Made by a program: the position numbers and the translations under genes. Under the pieces are notes generated by a model. That model saw nothing but the letters and a program-made list of their open reading frames with translations. It did not search any database and was not told the origin of the DNA. Shown here in pieces: positions 17,034 to 25,667 of a stretch of 64,000 nt of DNA (position 1 is the first letter of the stretch; every line of letters begins with the position of its first letter). The stretch comes from Roseicyclus marinus (lineage in GTDB: Bacteria; Pseudomonadota; Alphaproteobacteria; Rhodobacterales; Rhodobacteraceae), in contig NZ_AP027266.1 in the NCBI RefSeq assembly GCF_036322625.1, positions 2,111,001 to 2,175,000 of the forward strand, written 5' to 3'.

Positions 17034-17123
17034 ATGAGTTCCAGTTTCTTGCAGGGCGCGGCCTTTTTTGCCCTCGTCGTTGTCACCGTCATGGCCGCTT
17101 TCGGCGGCTTCGGGGTGCTCTAG
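17034..17123 (+). CDS. 29-residue membrane micropeptide upstream of xpaC
   Basis: The reading frame ATG AGT TCC AGT ... GTG CTC TAG gives 29 residues, MSSSFLQGAAFFALVVV then a continuing hydrophobic stretch ending GGFGVL: a single membrane helix with hardly any soluble part. GGGG lies a few bases before the ATG. Its stop is two bases from the xpaC start, so translation would be coupled, and no other good ribosome-binding site for xpaC lies within reach. Regulatory leader and small membrane-protein roles are both possible. Evidence is composition, spacing and coupling only. Confidence 0.5.
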   Translation: MSSSFLQGAAFFALVVVTVMAAFGGFGVL

Positions 17124-17125
17124 AG

Positions 17126-18040
17126 ATGTCGAAACGCTTTGGCGGAGAATTCAGCCCCACCGGCCCGCGCGACGCCGGCAGACCGCGCGAAACGGTGACG
17201 GCACAACGGCTCGAAGTGCCAAGTTTCAAAGGCCGCAAACCCATGCGGCACGGGGCCAAGCTCAACATCTTGTTCCTTTTGCCGCTGGTTGCGGCAGGTG
17301 TCGCCCTGTTTCAACCGGTGTCGGGATTGGCGGTCGATCTGGCAGGGGCTGCGGCGCTGATGCTGTCGGCATGGCTGACGCGCGACGGGGTCCGGGCCGA
17401 GGATGCCTTTGACGAACGCAAGGTGGCTCGCCGCCCCGCCATCCCGCGCAAGATCTTCGGTTCCGTCCTGACGGGGGCGGGCGTTGGGCTTTTGATCTTT
17501 GGCGGTCAGTGGAACATGGCCGCAGCCCTCATCATGGGCCTGATCGCGGGGGCGCTTCATCTTGCCTCCTTCGGGCTTGATCCCCTGTCGGACAAGGGGC
17601 TCGAAGGGCTCGACCGCCGCGAAACCGACCGCATCGCCCGCAAGATCGAGGAGGCCGAAGCGGTGCTGGCCCAGATGACCGACGCCATCAAGCGCGCGCG
17701 CGACCGCCAGCTGGAGGCGCGGGTTCAGGCCTTCGAGGAAACCGTCCGCCAGATGTTCCGGCAGGTCGAAGCCGATCCGCGCGATCTGACCGCAGCGCGG
17801 CGCTATCTTGGCGTCTACCTGCAAGGGGCGCGGGATGCGACGGTGCAATTCGTCGAGCTTTATGCGCGGGGCCGCGACACGCAGGTCCGCGCCGATTACG
17901 AGGCGTTCCTGACGGATATGGAAACCAATTTCGCCAAGCGGACAACGGCCATGTTGACCGATGACCGCACCAATTTCGACGTGGAGATCGAGGTCCTGAG
18001 GGACCGATTGACCCGCGAAAACCTGCGTATCGAGGGATAA
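17126..18040 (+). CDS. XpaC-like membrane protein (5-bromo-4-chloroindolyl phosphate hydrolysis family)
   Basis: A 304-residue protein. About 50 polar residues precede two membrane hairpins (NILFLLPLVAAGVALF with AGAAALMLSAWL, and GSVLTGAGVGLLIFGG with AAALIMGLIAGALHLA). From residue 165 on there is a long charged helical region (ETDRIARKIEEAEAVLAQMT ...) likely to be coiled coil. XpaC was named for a Bacillus phenotype; no hydrolase motif is visible. In Bacillus and others xpaC is followed by a telA-like gene, as here (11-base gap). The pairing points to envelope or toxic-anion stress. Confidence 0.83.
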   Translation: MSKRFGGEFSPTGPRDAGRPRETVTAQRLEVPSFKGRKPMRHGAKLNILFLLPLVAAGVALFQPVSGLAVDLAGAAALMLSAWLTRDGVRAEDAFDERKVARRPAIPRKIFGSVLTGAGVGLLIFGGQWNMAAALIMGLIAGALHLASFGLDPLSDKGLEGLDRRETDRIARKIEEAEAVLAQMTDAIKRARDRQLEARVQAFEETVRQMFRQVEADPRDLTAARRYLGVYLQGARDATVQFVELYARGRDTQVRADYEAFLTDMETNFAKRTTAMLTDDRTNFDVEIEVLRDRLTRENLRIEG

Positions 18041-18051
18041 GGACCAAGAAA

Positions 18052-19257
18052 ATGACCACGACCATCCGCCAACAGGCCGAAGAAGCGACCAAGCTCGTCG
18101 AGGAAATCAACGCCGTGGTTCTGCTCGAACCTTCGGCCGATCTTGTGCCCCTGCCCGAGGCAGACGCCCCCACCGCCGAGGAAATCCGCAAGCGCGTGGC
18201 CGAGATCGACATGACCGACACGAATTCCATCGTCACCTTCGGCTCGGCGGCGCAGGCCGAATTGCAGCAGATCAGCCAGGCGATGCTGCAAGGCGTCAAG
18301 AACAAGGATGTTGGCCCCGCAGGCGACAGCTTGCGCGAGATCGTGGGCACGATCCGGGGCTTTTCGGTCGATGAACTGGACCCCAACCGCAAGCAGAGCT
18401 GGTGGGAACGCCTGTTCGGCAAGGCCAAGCCGATCCACAATTTCATGGCGCGCTACGAACAGGTGCAGGACCAGATCGACCGCATCACCGAGAACCTGCT
18501 CAGCCACGAGCATACCTTGATGAAAGACATCAAGTCGCTCGACAAGCTCTACGAAAAGACGCTCGATTTCTACCACGAGCTCGCGCTCTACATCGCCGCG
18601 GGCGAGGAAAAACTGCGCGAGCTGGATCAGGACACGATCCCCGCCAAGGAGGCCGAGGTGCAGGCCGCCCCCGAGGATGACCAGGTCATCAAGGCGCAGG
18701 AATTGCGCGACCTGCGCGCCGCCCGCGACGATCTGGAGCGCCGCGTGCATGACCTGAAACTGACGCGGCAGGTCACGATGCAATCCCTGCCCTCGATCCG
18801 GCTGGTTCAGGAAAACGACAAGAGCCTTGTCACCAAGATCAATTCGACCCTCGTGAATACCGTGCCGCTGTGGGAAACGCAGCTGGCGCAGGCGGTCACG
18901 ATCCAGCGCTCGACCGAAGCGGCCCGCGCGGTGCGCGAGGCGACCGACCTGACCAACGAGCTGTTGCAGCAAAACGCGGCCAACCTGCGCGAAAGCAACC
19001 GGATCGTGCGCGAGGAAATGGAACGTGGCGTTTTCGACATCGAGGCGGTCAAGGCCGCCAATGCCGAGCTGATCGCCACGATCGAGGAAAGCCTCCAGAT
19101 CGCCGACGAGGGCAAGCGCCGCCGGGCCGAGGCCGAAGCCGAAATGCAGCGGATGGAGGCGGAATTGCGCGACACGCTCTCGGCTGCCTCCGCGCGCGCC
19201 TCGCAGGCGGCATCGGGTGCGACCGGCTCGGGCGCAACGCCGCCCCCTGCCCCCTGA
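18052..19257 (+). CDS. TelA-family protein (toxic anion resistance)
   Basis: A 401-residue soluble, almost wholly helical protein of the TelA family. It has the family's block VGTIRGFSVDELDPNRKQSWWERLFGKAK in dispersed form (VDELDPNRKQSWW, then RLFGKAKP) and the C-terminal FDIEAVKAANAELIATIEES. TelA was found in a tellurite-resistance plasmid gene cluster; chromosomal copies are linked to tolerance of cell-envelope stressors. There is no membrane segment. GGACCAAGAAA lies before the ATG. It follows xpaC by 11 bases and is followed five bases after its stop by the DUF2927 gene. Confidence 0.9.
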   Translation: MTTTIRQQAEEATKLVEEINAVVLLEPSADLVPLPEADAPTAEEIRKRVAEIDMTDTNSIVTFGSAAQAELQQISQAMLQGVKNKDVGPAGDSLREIVGTIRGFSVDELDPNRKQSWWERLFGKAKPIHNFMARYEQVQDQIDRITENLLSHEHTLMKDIKSLDKLYEKTLDFYHELALYIAAGEEKLRELDQDTIPAKEAEVQAAPEDDQVIKAQELRDLRAARDDLERRVHDLKLTRQVTMQSLPSIRLVQENDKSLVTKINSTLVNTVPLWETQLAQAVTIQRSTEAARAVREATDLTNELLQQNAANLRESNRIVREEMERGVFDIEAVKAANAELIATIEESLQIADEGKRRRAEAEAEMQRMEAELRDTLSAASARASQAASGATGSGATPPPAP

Positions 19258-19262
19258 TCCGC

Positions 19263-20201
19263 ATGATGCCGCTGCGCAAATCCCTTGTCTTGTTGAGTGC
19301 AGCGGCCCTTGCGGTGTCGGGCTGCGTGTCTGCCGTCGCGCCGCCCGACATCTCGCCCCGACCCGAAGAACGGGTCGAGGCGCCGCAACAATCCCCCGAA
19401 AGCCTTGCCCTTGCGCGCTATTATCAGGGGATCGAGGTTCGGCTGACGCAAGATGGATTGCTGCGCACCGACAGCGGCCAAAGGGATGCCCCCTTTTCCG
19501 CCGCGATGCTGGCGGCCAATTTCGAACGGATCGCGCTTTACGACGAATATGCCCTGATCGGCGGGCGTTTCGTGCAGCAACAGACGCCTGCGCGCCTGCG
19601 CCGCTGGGAACAGCCCGTGCGCATACAGCCCCATTTCGGCCGCTTGGTCGATCCTGCGCAGCAGGCCGAGGATCGGGCGATCCTGACCACCTATGCCACG
19701 CGGCTTGCCCGCGCGACGGGTCATCCCGTCTCGACCGTGCGGACAGGGGGCAATTTCCATGTGCTCTACCTTGGCCGGGACGATCTGCGCGAGGTGGGCG
19801 ATCTGGTGCGCAGCCTTGTGCCCGGCATCGGCGCGGAGGTCGTGGCCGAGATCGAGAACCTGCCACGGTCGACCTTCTGTTCGGTCTACGCCTTTTCCGA
19901 GGCTGGCGGCCGCTCCGTCTATGTGGCGGCCATTGCCATCATCCGTGACGAACACCCGTCACTTCTGCGCCGCTCCTGCGTTCACGAGGAAGTCGCCCAA
20001 GGCTTGGGCCTGCCCAATGACAGCCCCGCCGCGCGCCCGTCGATCTTCAACGACGACGAGGAATTCGCGCTTTTGACACGGCATGACGAATTGCTTTTGC
20101 AGATGCTCTACGATCCGCGCCTGAGCCCCGGCCTGCGCCCCGAAGAGGCGCGCCCGACTTTGCGCCAGATCGCCCAAGAGCTTGTCGGAGGGTCCAGTTG
20201 A
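19263..20201 (+). CDS. DUF2927 lipoprotein (first of two)
   Basis: A 312-residue predicted lipoprotein: signal MMPLRKSLVLLSAAALAVSGC with the lipobox at about residue 21. The mature part matches DUF2927: the region RSCVHEEVAQGLGLPNDSP, then SIFNDDEEFALLTRHDELLLQMLYDPRL. The HEExxQ-x-LG core looks like a degenerate zinc-protease helix, but the second His of HExxH is missing, so activity is not claimed. A paralogue lies at 31294 in the MoxR/vWA cluster, with the same Cys-x-HEEVAQ and SIFNDD blocks. The tight spacing after telA argues for one operon. The ribosome-binding site is poor. Start could be either of two adjacent ATGs. Confidence 0.85.
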   Translation: MMPLRKSLVLLSAAALAVSGCVSAVAPPDISPRPEERVEAPQQSPESLALARYYQGIEVRLTQDGLLRTDSGQRDAPFSAAMLAANFERIALYDEYALIGGRFVQQQTPARLRRWEQPVRIQPHFGRLVDPAQQAEDRAILTTYATRLARATGHPVSTVRTGGNFHVLYLGRDDLREVGDLVRSLVPGIGAEVVAEIENLPRSTFCSVYAFSEAGGRSVYVAAIAIIRDEHPSLLRRSCVHEEVAQGLGLPNDSPAARPSIFNDDEEFALLTRHDELLLQMLYDPRLSPGLRPEEARPTLRQIAQELVGGSS

Positions 20202-20325
20202 TACCTTTGCCCGATCACCGCAACCACGGGGCAGCGCGAGTTTGCCCGCATTGCCTGTAGCGACACCGACGGGCAGCCTGTATCATCTTTCGCGACAAAC
20301 AGCCTTTTCGACAGGGGATTGCCAG

Positions 20326-21432
20326 ATGCCGATCATGGATTTTCTCAGGGGTCAGTTCATCGATGTCATCGAATGGACCGACGACACCCGCGACACGATG
20401 GTCTACCGGTTCGAGCGCTACGGCAATGAAATCAAGTATGGTGCCAAGCTGACGGTCCGCGAAGGGCAGACGGCGGTTTTCGTCCACGAGGGGCAGCTCG
20501 CGGATGTCTTCACCCCCGGTCTCTACATGCTCGAGACCAACAACATGCCGATCATGACGACCCTCCAGCATTGGGACCATGGGTTCGCCTCGCCGTTCAA
20601 ATCCGAGATCTACTTCATCTCGACCGCACGGTTCACCGATCTGAAATGGGGCACAAAGAACCCGATCATGCTGCGCGACCCGGAATTCGGGCCGACCCGC
20701 ATCCGCGCCTTTGGCACCTATACGGTGCGCGTCGCCGATGCCGCGCGCTTCATGACCGAGATCGTGGGCACGGATGGCGAATTCACCACCGACGAGATCA
20801 CCAACCAGATCCGCAACATCATCGTGCAGCAATTCAGCCAGGTCGTGGCGGGATCGGGCATCCCGGTGCTCGACATGGCGGCCAATACCGGCGAATTCGG
20901 CAAGATCGTCGCCGACCGGATTTCGGCCACGATCACCGAATACGGCCTGACGCTGCCCGAGCTTTACATCGAGAACATCTCGCTTCCGCCCGCCGTGGAA
21001 GAGGCGCTGGACAAGCGGACCTCGATGGGGGTCGTGGGCGATCTGAACAAATACACCCAATTCCAGACCGCCGAGGCGATGCGCGCTGCCGCCGACAACC
21101 CCGGCGGCGGCGGCATGGGCGAAGGTCTGGGCATGGGGATGGGCATGGCGATGGCCCAGGGCCTGACGCAGGCGATGGGGGGCGGCCGGGCCGCCGCACC
21201 CGCAGCCCCGCCGCCCCCGCCCGTCGAACATGTCTGGCACATCGCGGTGAACGGTCAGACAAGCGGGCCGTTTTCCAAGGCCGATCTTGGCCGCATGGCC
21301 CAAAGCGGCGAATTGACCCGCCAGACCCATGTCTGGACCGCCGGTCAGGACGGCTGGAAGATCGCCAATGACGTGCCGGAACTCGCGCAGCTTTTCACCG
21401 TCATGCCGCCGCCCCCGCCGCCGGGCGTGTGA
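20326..21432 (+). CDS. SPFH-domain protein with C-terminal GYF domain
   Basis: A 368-residue protein. Residues 1-250 are an SPFH domain of the YdjI/virion-core-like type: DVIEWTDDTRDTMVYRFERY, then LTVREGQTAVFVHEGQ and FTPGLYMLETNN. A Gly/Met-rich spacer (GGGGMGEGLGMGMGMAMAQG) and a proline run connect it to a GYF_2-like domain at about 303-358 (VWHIAVNGQTSGPFSKADL, then TRQTHVWTAGQDGW). YdjI-type proteins sit with PspA/YdjG/YdjH in Bacillus and help tether membrane-stress complexes. There is no membrane segment, so binding is likely peripheral. It has a 124-base gap from the DUF2927 gene, long enough for an internal promoter. Confidence 0.88.
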   Translation: MPIMDFLRGQFIDVIEWTDDTRDTMVYRFERYGNEIKYGAKLTVREGQTAVFVHEGQLADVFTPGLYMLETNNMPIMTTLQHWDHGFASPFKSEIYFISTARFTDLKWGTKNPIMLRDPEFGPTRIRAFGTYTVRVADAARFMTEIVGTDGEFTTDEITNQIRNIIVQQFSQVVAGSGIPVLDMAANTGEFGKIVADRISATITEYGLTLPELYIENISLPPAVEEALDKRTSMGVVGDLNKYTQFQTAEAMRAAADNPGGGGMGEGLGMGMGMAMAQGLTQAMGGGRAAAPAAPPPPPVEHVWHIAVNGQTSGPFSKADLGRMAQSGELTRQTHVWTAGQDGWKIANDVPELAQLFTVMPPPPPPGV

Positions 21433-21526
21433 CCCCTGACGCGACACGGGCGGCACGCGGGATGCGGGCCGCCCCGGCGCACGCCCCATGACGCGCCAAA
21501 GCAGACCCCACGACGCGAAAGCCATC

Positions 21527-22681
21527 ATGTCCGACAGTTTCGACAATGCCAAAGAGGCGGCACGCCCCGAGGATGAACACCGCTTTCCCTGCCCGCAATG
21601 CGGCTCGGACCTGCGGTTCGCGCCGACGGAGGGGAAACTGGTCTGCGACCATTGCGGCCACGAGGAACCGATCGAGGATGACCGCGCCGCAGGCCCATGG
21701 GGCGGGGATGCCCCCGCGCTCGTCGAACTGGATTACGAGGCGGCCATCGCGGCCCAGCTCCCCGCGCAGGAGATGGAGGAAACCCGCGTCAGCCAATGCC
21801 CGTCTTGCGGCGCACAGGTCAGTTTCGAGGGCGCGACCCATTCCGCCGAATGCCCGTTTTGCGCCACCCCCGTGGTGGCCGACACGGGCACCCATCGCCA
21901 CATCAAGCCAAAGGGCGTGCTGCCCTTCAAACTGACCGAGAGACAGGCCCACGAGGCGATGAACGGCTGGCTCGGGCGGCTGTGGTTCGCGCCCAACGGG
22001 TTGCAGGAGTATGCCAAGAAGGGCCGCAAGATGGATGGCATCTACGTCCCCTACTGGACCTATGACGCCGATACGGCCACGAACTATCGCGGCCAGCGGG
22101 GCGATGCCTATTATGTCACCGTGCGCGGGCCGGACGGAAAATCGCGGCAGGAACGACGCATCCGCTGGAGCCGCCGCTCGGGCCGGGTGGCGCGGTTCTT
22201 CGACGATATCCTGATCCTTGCCTCGCGGTCCTTGCCCAAGCGTTTCACCGACCGGCTGGCGCCCTGGGACCTGAGCGAGCTTGACGCCTACAGGCCGGAA
22301 TTCCTGTCCGGCTTCCGGGCCGAGGGCTACCAGGTCGAGCTGGCCGAAGGCTTCGAAGAGGCCAAGCAGGTGATGGAGGCGCAGATCCGGCAAGACATCC
22401 GCCGCGACATCGGCGGCGACGAACAGCGCATCGACCACATGCAGATCCGTATCGACGACGTGACCTTCAAACATGTCCTGCTGCCGGTCTGGCTCGCCGC
22501 CTACAAGTACCGGGGGCAGAGCTATCGCTTCGTCGTGAACGGTCAGACCGGAAAGGTGCAGGGCGAACGCCCCTGGTCCTGGATCAAGATCACGATCGCC
22601 GTGATCCTTGCGGCCATCGTGATCGGGGCGGGGCTCTATCTTTACGGGATGGCCGAAGGCGGCGGGACCGGGTTCAAGTAG
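21527..22681 (+). CDS. Zinc-ribbon membrane protein, YdjG/YdjH-like
   Basis: A 384-residue protein with four CxxC pairs in the first 115 residues (CPQC, CDHC, CPSC, CPFC), enough for two zinc ribbons. A soluble middle part follows (GIYVPYWTYDADTATNYRGQ), and one membrane helix near residues 350-370 (ITIAVILAAIVIGAGLYLYG). Databases often call such proteins primosomal protein N' or helicase, but no helicase motif is seen. Zinc-ribbon partners of the SPFH protein occur in YdjFGHI-like membrane-stress loci. Start at 21527 gives the usual short N-terminus; 21488 is an in-frame alternative. Neither has a strong ribosome-binding site. Confidence 0.8.
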   Translation: MSDSFDNAKEAARPEDEHRFPCPQCGSDLRFAPTEGKLVCDHCGHEEPIEDDRAAGPWGGDAPALVELDYEAAIAAQLPAQEMEETRVSQCPSCGAQVSFEGATHSAECPFCATPVVADTGTHRHIKPKGVLPFKLTERQAHEAMNGWLGRLWFAPNGLQEYAKKGRKMDGIYVPYWTYDADTATNYRGQRGDAYYVTVRGPDGKSRQERRIRWSRRSGRVARFFDDILILASRSLPKRFTDRLAPWDLSELDAYRPEFLSGFRAEGYQVELAEGFEEAKQVMEAQIRQDIRRDIGGDEQRIDHMQIRIDDVTFKHVLLPVWLAAYKYRGQSYRFVVNGQTGKVQGERPWSWIKITIAVILAAIVIGAGLYLYGMAEGGGTGFK

Positions 22682-22759
22682 GCAGCAGCCAACAAGGGAC
22701 TGGTCTATGGGGCTCTCGCGCCTTAGTCAGGCAGGCGGGAAATGATGCGGAGAGATGCC

Positions 22760-23686
22760 ATGCTCCTGTGCGCGGGCGAGGCCCTGATCGACATGCTGCC
22801 AAGACAGACCGAGGCCGGAGAGGCGGGTTTTGCCCCCTACCCCGGCGGTTCCGTCTTCAACACCGCCGTTGCCTCTGCGCGGCTCGGGCTTGAGACGCGG
22901 TTTTTCAGCGGCATCTCGACCGATCTGTTCGGGGAACGCCTGACCGCTGTTCTGACGGCATCGGGCGTCGACCACGGGCTTGCCGCGCGGTCCGACCGCC
23001 CGACGACGCTGGCCTTCGTGACGCTGACGAACGGGCAGGCAAGCTACGCCTTCTACGACGAGAACACGGCAGGCCGCATGCTGACGGAGGCCGATCTGCC
23101 CGCACTGCCCGATGCGGTTCGGGCCGTGTTCCTGGGGGGCATCAGCCTTGCCGTGGAACCCTGTGCGGAAGCCTATGCGGCCCTTGCCGCGCGGGCGAGT
23201 GCGGACCGGTTGGTGATGCTCGACCCCAATATCCGCCCCGGTTTCATCGCCGACGAGGCGCGCTTTCGCGCCCGGATGGACCGGCTCTTGGCCAGCGCCG
23301 ATGTGGTCAAGATCTCGGATGAGGATATGGAATGGCTGATGGGGGCTGGCCCCCTGCCCGATCTGGCCGCAGCCCTTCTGGCCAAGGGGCCCGCGCTGGT
23401 CCTGGTGACCCAGGGGGCCGAGGGCGTCACGGCCTTTGGCGCGGGCGCGCCGCTTCATGCCCCGGCGCAAAAGGTCGAGGTGGTCGATACCGTCGGCGCG
23501 GGGGATACGTTCAACGCAGGCTTCCTTGCGGGGCTGGCCGATGCCGATGCGCTGGACAAGGCATCGGTGCGCGCAGGCCTGAAGCCCGAGACGCTGCGCG
23601 CAGCGCTCGATCTGGGCGTGCGCGCGGCCGCCGTCACCGTCACCCGCGCCGGGGCCAACCCGCCGCATCGCGCGGATCTGGCATGA
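22760..23686 (+). CDS. PfkB-family carbohydrate kinase (fructokinase-like)
   Basis: A 308-residue ribokinase-fold sugar kinase. [15 protein letters not shown] is PfkB signature 1 and [16 protein letters not shown] is signature 2, with the catalytic Asp at about residue 249. The short form, beginning [14 protein letters not shown], is typical of fructokinases of the FrkA/ScrK type. Start 22760 follows GGAGAG; two earlier in-frame ATGs (22742, 22745) lack that. It overlaps dtd by four bases. No sugar transporter or regulator accompanies it, so the substrate cannot be fixed; fructose is most likely by class. Confidence 0.88.
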   Translation: MLLCAGEALIDMLPRQTEAGEAGFAPYPGGSVFNTAVASARLGLETRFFSGISTDLFGERLTAVLTASGVDHGLAARSDRPTTLAFVTLTNGQASYAFYDENTAGRMLTEADLPALPDAVRAVFLGGISLAVEPCAEAYAALAARASADRLVMLDPNIRPGFIADEARFRARMDRLLASADVVKISDEDMEWLMGAGPLPDLAAALLAKGPALVLVTQGAEGVTAFGAGAPLHAPAQKVEVVDTVGAGDTFNAGFLAGLADADALDKASVRAGLKPETLRAALDLGVRAAAVTVTRAGANPPHRADLA

Positions 23687-24120
23687 GGGCCCTGGTCCAG
23701 CGCGTCACGCAGGCCCGCGTCGAGGTGGAGGGCATGCTGATCGGGCAGACCGGGCCGGGTCTCTTGATCCTTGTCTGCGCGATGCAGGGCGACACCGAGG
23801 CCGAGGCCGAAGCCCTGGCCGCCAAGGTGGCCAAGCTGCGCATCTTCAAGGACGAGGCGGGCAAGATGAACCGCTCGCTTCTGGATACGGGCGGCGGTGC
23901 CCTGGTCGTCAGCCAGTTCACCCTTGCCGCCGATACCCGCAGCGGCAACCGCCCCGGCTTTTCGACCGCTGCCCATCCGGCCTTGGGCGAAACGCTCTAC
24001 CAGCATTTCGCAGCCACCCTCGCAGCCCTCGGCCCCAAGGTCGAAACCGGGCGCTTCGGGGCCGACATGGCGGTGACGCTGACCAATGACGGGCCAGTTA
24101 CCATTTGGCTTGAAAATTAG
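23683..24120 (+). CDS. dtd: D-aminoacyl-tRNA deacylase
   Basis: A 145-residue DTD. It removes D-amino acids, and glycine from tRNA(Ala), from mischarged tRNA, keeping the D-residues out of protein. [17 protein letters not shown] is the family opening, [17 protein letters not shown] has the S-Q-x-x-L motif, and the C-terminal [12 protein letters not shown] holds the cross-subunit Gly-Pro (NDGPVT). Length is exactly typical. It overlaps the PfkB stop (ATGA). The stop TAG forms part of a perfect palindrome that begins the intergenic region before the ATP-grasp gene. Confidence 0.97.
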   Translation: MRALVQRVTQARVEVEGMLIGQTGPGLLILVCAMQGDTEAEAEALAAKVAKLRIFKDEAGKMNRSLLDTGGGALVVSQFTLAADTRSGNRPGFSTAAHPALGETLYQHFAATLAALGPKVETGRFGADMAVTLTNDGPVTIWLEN

Positions 24121-24205
24121 GCAAATTGCCTAAACCCTGGGCAATGCCTAGGTCGGGCTGCGCAAAGCCCGCCATGCCACTGGCGCTCGTCGGCGGGCTT
24201 TGCGC
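24117..24205 (+). promoter_or_regulatory. Paired palindromes between dtd and the Anbu operon
   Basis: TTAGGCAAATTGCCTAA (24117-24133) is a perfect 8+1+8 dyad. Downstream, GCGCAAAGCCCGCC (24160-24173) is exactly complementary to GGCGGGCTTTGCGC (24192-24205), a 14-bp stem with an 18-base loop. No T-run follows, so it may be an imperfect terminator for dtd or a regulatory leader for the ATP-grasp gene starting 30 bases later. Confidence 0.65.
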
Positions 24206-24235
24206 CTATACGGACAGGGTTTTCGACGGAATGAC

Positions 24236-25663
24236 ATGACCGATACGCCACGCTTTTTCGATGAGATGCACAACGCCGGCGGTGCGCCGCGCCCGCCCTA
24301 CGACACATATTGCAGCTGGTTCGGATCGGAGGATCTGCGCGACCTGCGCAAGAAATCGACGGATGCCGAACAATTCTTTCGGCGCACCGGCATCACCTTC
24401 AACGTCTATGGCCAGGCCGAGGCCGATGAACGGCTGATCCCTTTCGACATCGTGCCGCGGATCATTTCCGCCCGCGAATGGGCGCGGTTGACGCGCGGGA
24501 TCGAGCAGCGCGTGCGCGCGATCAACGCCTTTCTCCACGACATCTACCACCGGCAGGAGATCCTGCGCGCAGGCCGCGTGCCGGTCGAGCTGATCGCGAA
24601 AAACGACGCCTTCCTGCCCCAGATGATCGGGATGGCCCCGCCCGGCAATGTCTACACCCATATCGTGGGCGTGGACCTGGTGCGGACAGGCGAAGATGAT
24701 TTCTACGTGCTCGAGGACAATGCCCGCACGCCATCGGGCGTCAGCTACATGCTGGAGAACCGGGAAACCATGCTCCAGATGTTCCCGGAGCTGTTCACCC
24801 GCGTCAAGGTGCAGCCGGTGTCCGATTACCCGCGCGACCTGCGCCGGTCGCTTGCGGCCAGCGCGCCCCCGAATTGCTCGCCCGATTGCACGGTGGCGGT
24901 TCTGACGCCCGGCATCCACAACTCGGCCTATTTTGAACATGCGTTCCTGGCCGACCAGATGGGCGTGGAACTGGTCGAAGGGCACGACATCCGCATCACC
25001 GGCGGCAAGGTGCAGATGCGCACGACCCAAGGCTACAAGCCCATCGATGTGCTCTACCGCCGGGTCGACGATGATTTCCTCGACCCGCTCAATTTCCGCC
25101 CCGACAGCATGCTGGGCGTGCCGGGCATCATGGATGTCTACCGCGCGGGCGGCATCACCATCGCCAATGCGCCGGGCACGGGGATCGCGGATGACAAGGC
25201 GATCTACAGCTACATGCCCGATATCGTCGAATTCTACACCGGCGAGAAAGCCATCCTGCAAAACGTGCCGACATGGCGCTGTTCCGAACCCGATGCGCTG
25301 GCCTATGTGCTCGACCACCTGAGCGAGCTGGTGGTCAAGGAGGTGCATGGCTCGGGCGGCTACGGGATGCTGGTGGGGCCTGCCGCCTCGAAAAAGGAAC
25401 TGGCGGCGTTTCGGGCCAAACTGATGTCGAAACCGGGCAATTACATCGCCCAGCCCACGCTTGCGCTTTCGACCGTGCCGATCCTGACCAAGGCGGGTCT
25501 GGCCCCGCGTCATGTCGATCTGCGCCCCTTCGTTCTGGTCGCGCCCGACAAGATCTCGATCACGCCGGGGGGGCTGACCCGCGTGGCGATCAAGAAGGGC
25601 AGTCTTGTCGTGAACTCGTCGCAGGGCGGCGGCACGAAAGACACCTGGGTGCTGGAGGAATAG
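24236..25663 (+). CDS. Circularly permuted ATP-grasp protein (Anbu operon)
   Basis: A 475-residue protein of the circularly permuted ATP-grasp family (formerly DUF404/DUF407). Typical blocks: FDIVPRIISAREWARLTRGIEQR, split here as FDIVPRIISAREW and ARLTRGIEQRV; VLEDNARTPSGVSYMLENR; and ELVVKEVHGSGGYGMLVGPA with the ATP-binding GSGGYG loop. Such proteins are predicted to form amide bonds between an acid and an amine, making or tagging peptides. It is first of four same-direction genes whose set (ATP-grasp, alpha-E, transglutaminase, Anbu) is a recurring operon. The gap to the next gene is four bases. Confidence 0.93.
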   Translation: MTDTPRFFDEMHNAGGAPRPPYDTYCSWFGSEDLRDLRKKSTDAEQFFRRTGITFNVYGQAEADERLIPFDIVPRIISAREWARLTRGIEQRVRAINAFLHDIYHRQEILRAGRVPVELIAKNDAFLPQMIGMAPPGNVYTHIVGVDLVRTGEDDFYVLEDNARTPSGVSYMLENRETMLQMFPELFTRVKVQPVSDYPRDLRRSLAASAPPNCSPDCTVAVLTPGIHNSAYFEHAFLADQMGVELVEGHDIRITGGKVQMRTTQGYKPIDVLYRRVDDDFLDPLNFRPDSMLGVPGIMDVYRAGGITIANAPGTGIADDKAIYSYMPDIVEFYTGEKAILQNVPTWRCSEPDALAYVLDHLSELVVKEVHGSGGYGMLVGPAASKKELAAFRAKLMSKPGNYIAQPTLALSTVPILTKAGLAPRHVDLRPFVLVAPDKISITPGGLTRVAIKKGSLVVNSSQGGGTKDTWVLEE

Positions 25664-25667
25664 GGCG

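Noticed and set aside
19263-20201. An active zinc metalloprotease call for DUF2927
   Set aside because: The second His of HExxH is missing in both paralogues, so activity cannot be claimed from sequence.
21527-22681. Primosomal protein N' or helicase reading of the zinc-ribbon protein
   Set aside because: No helicase motif is present. Only the CxxC pairs resemble PriA.
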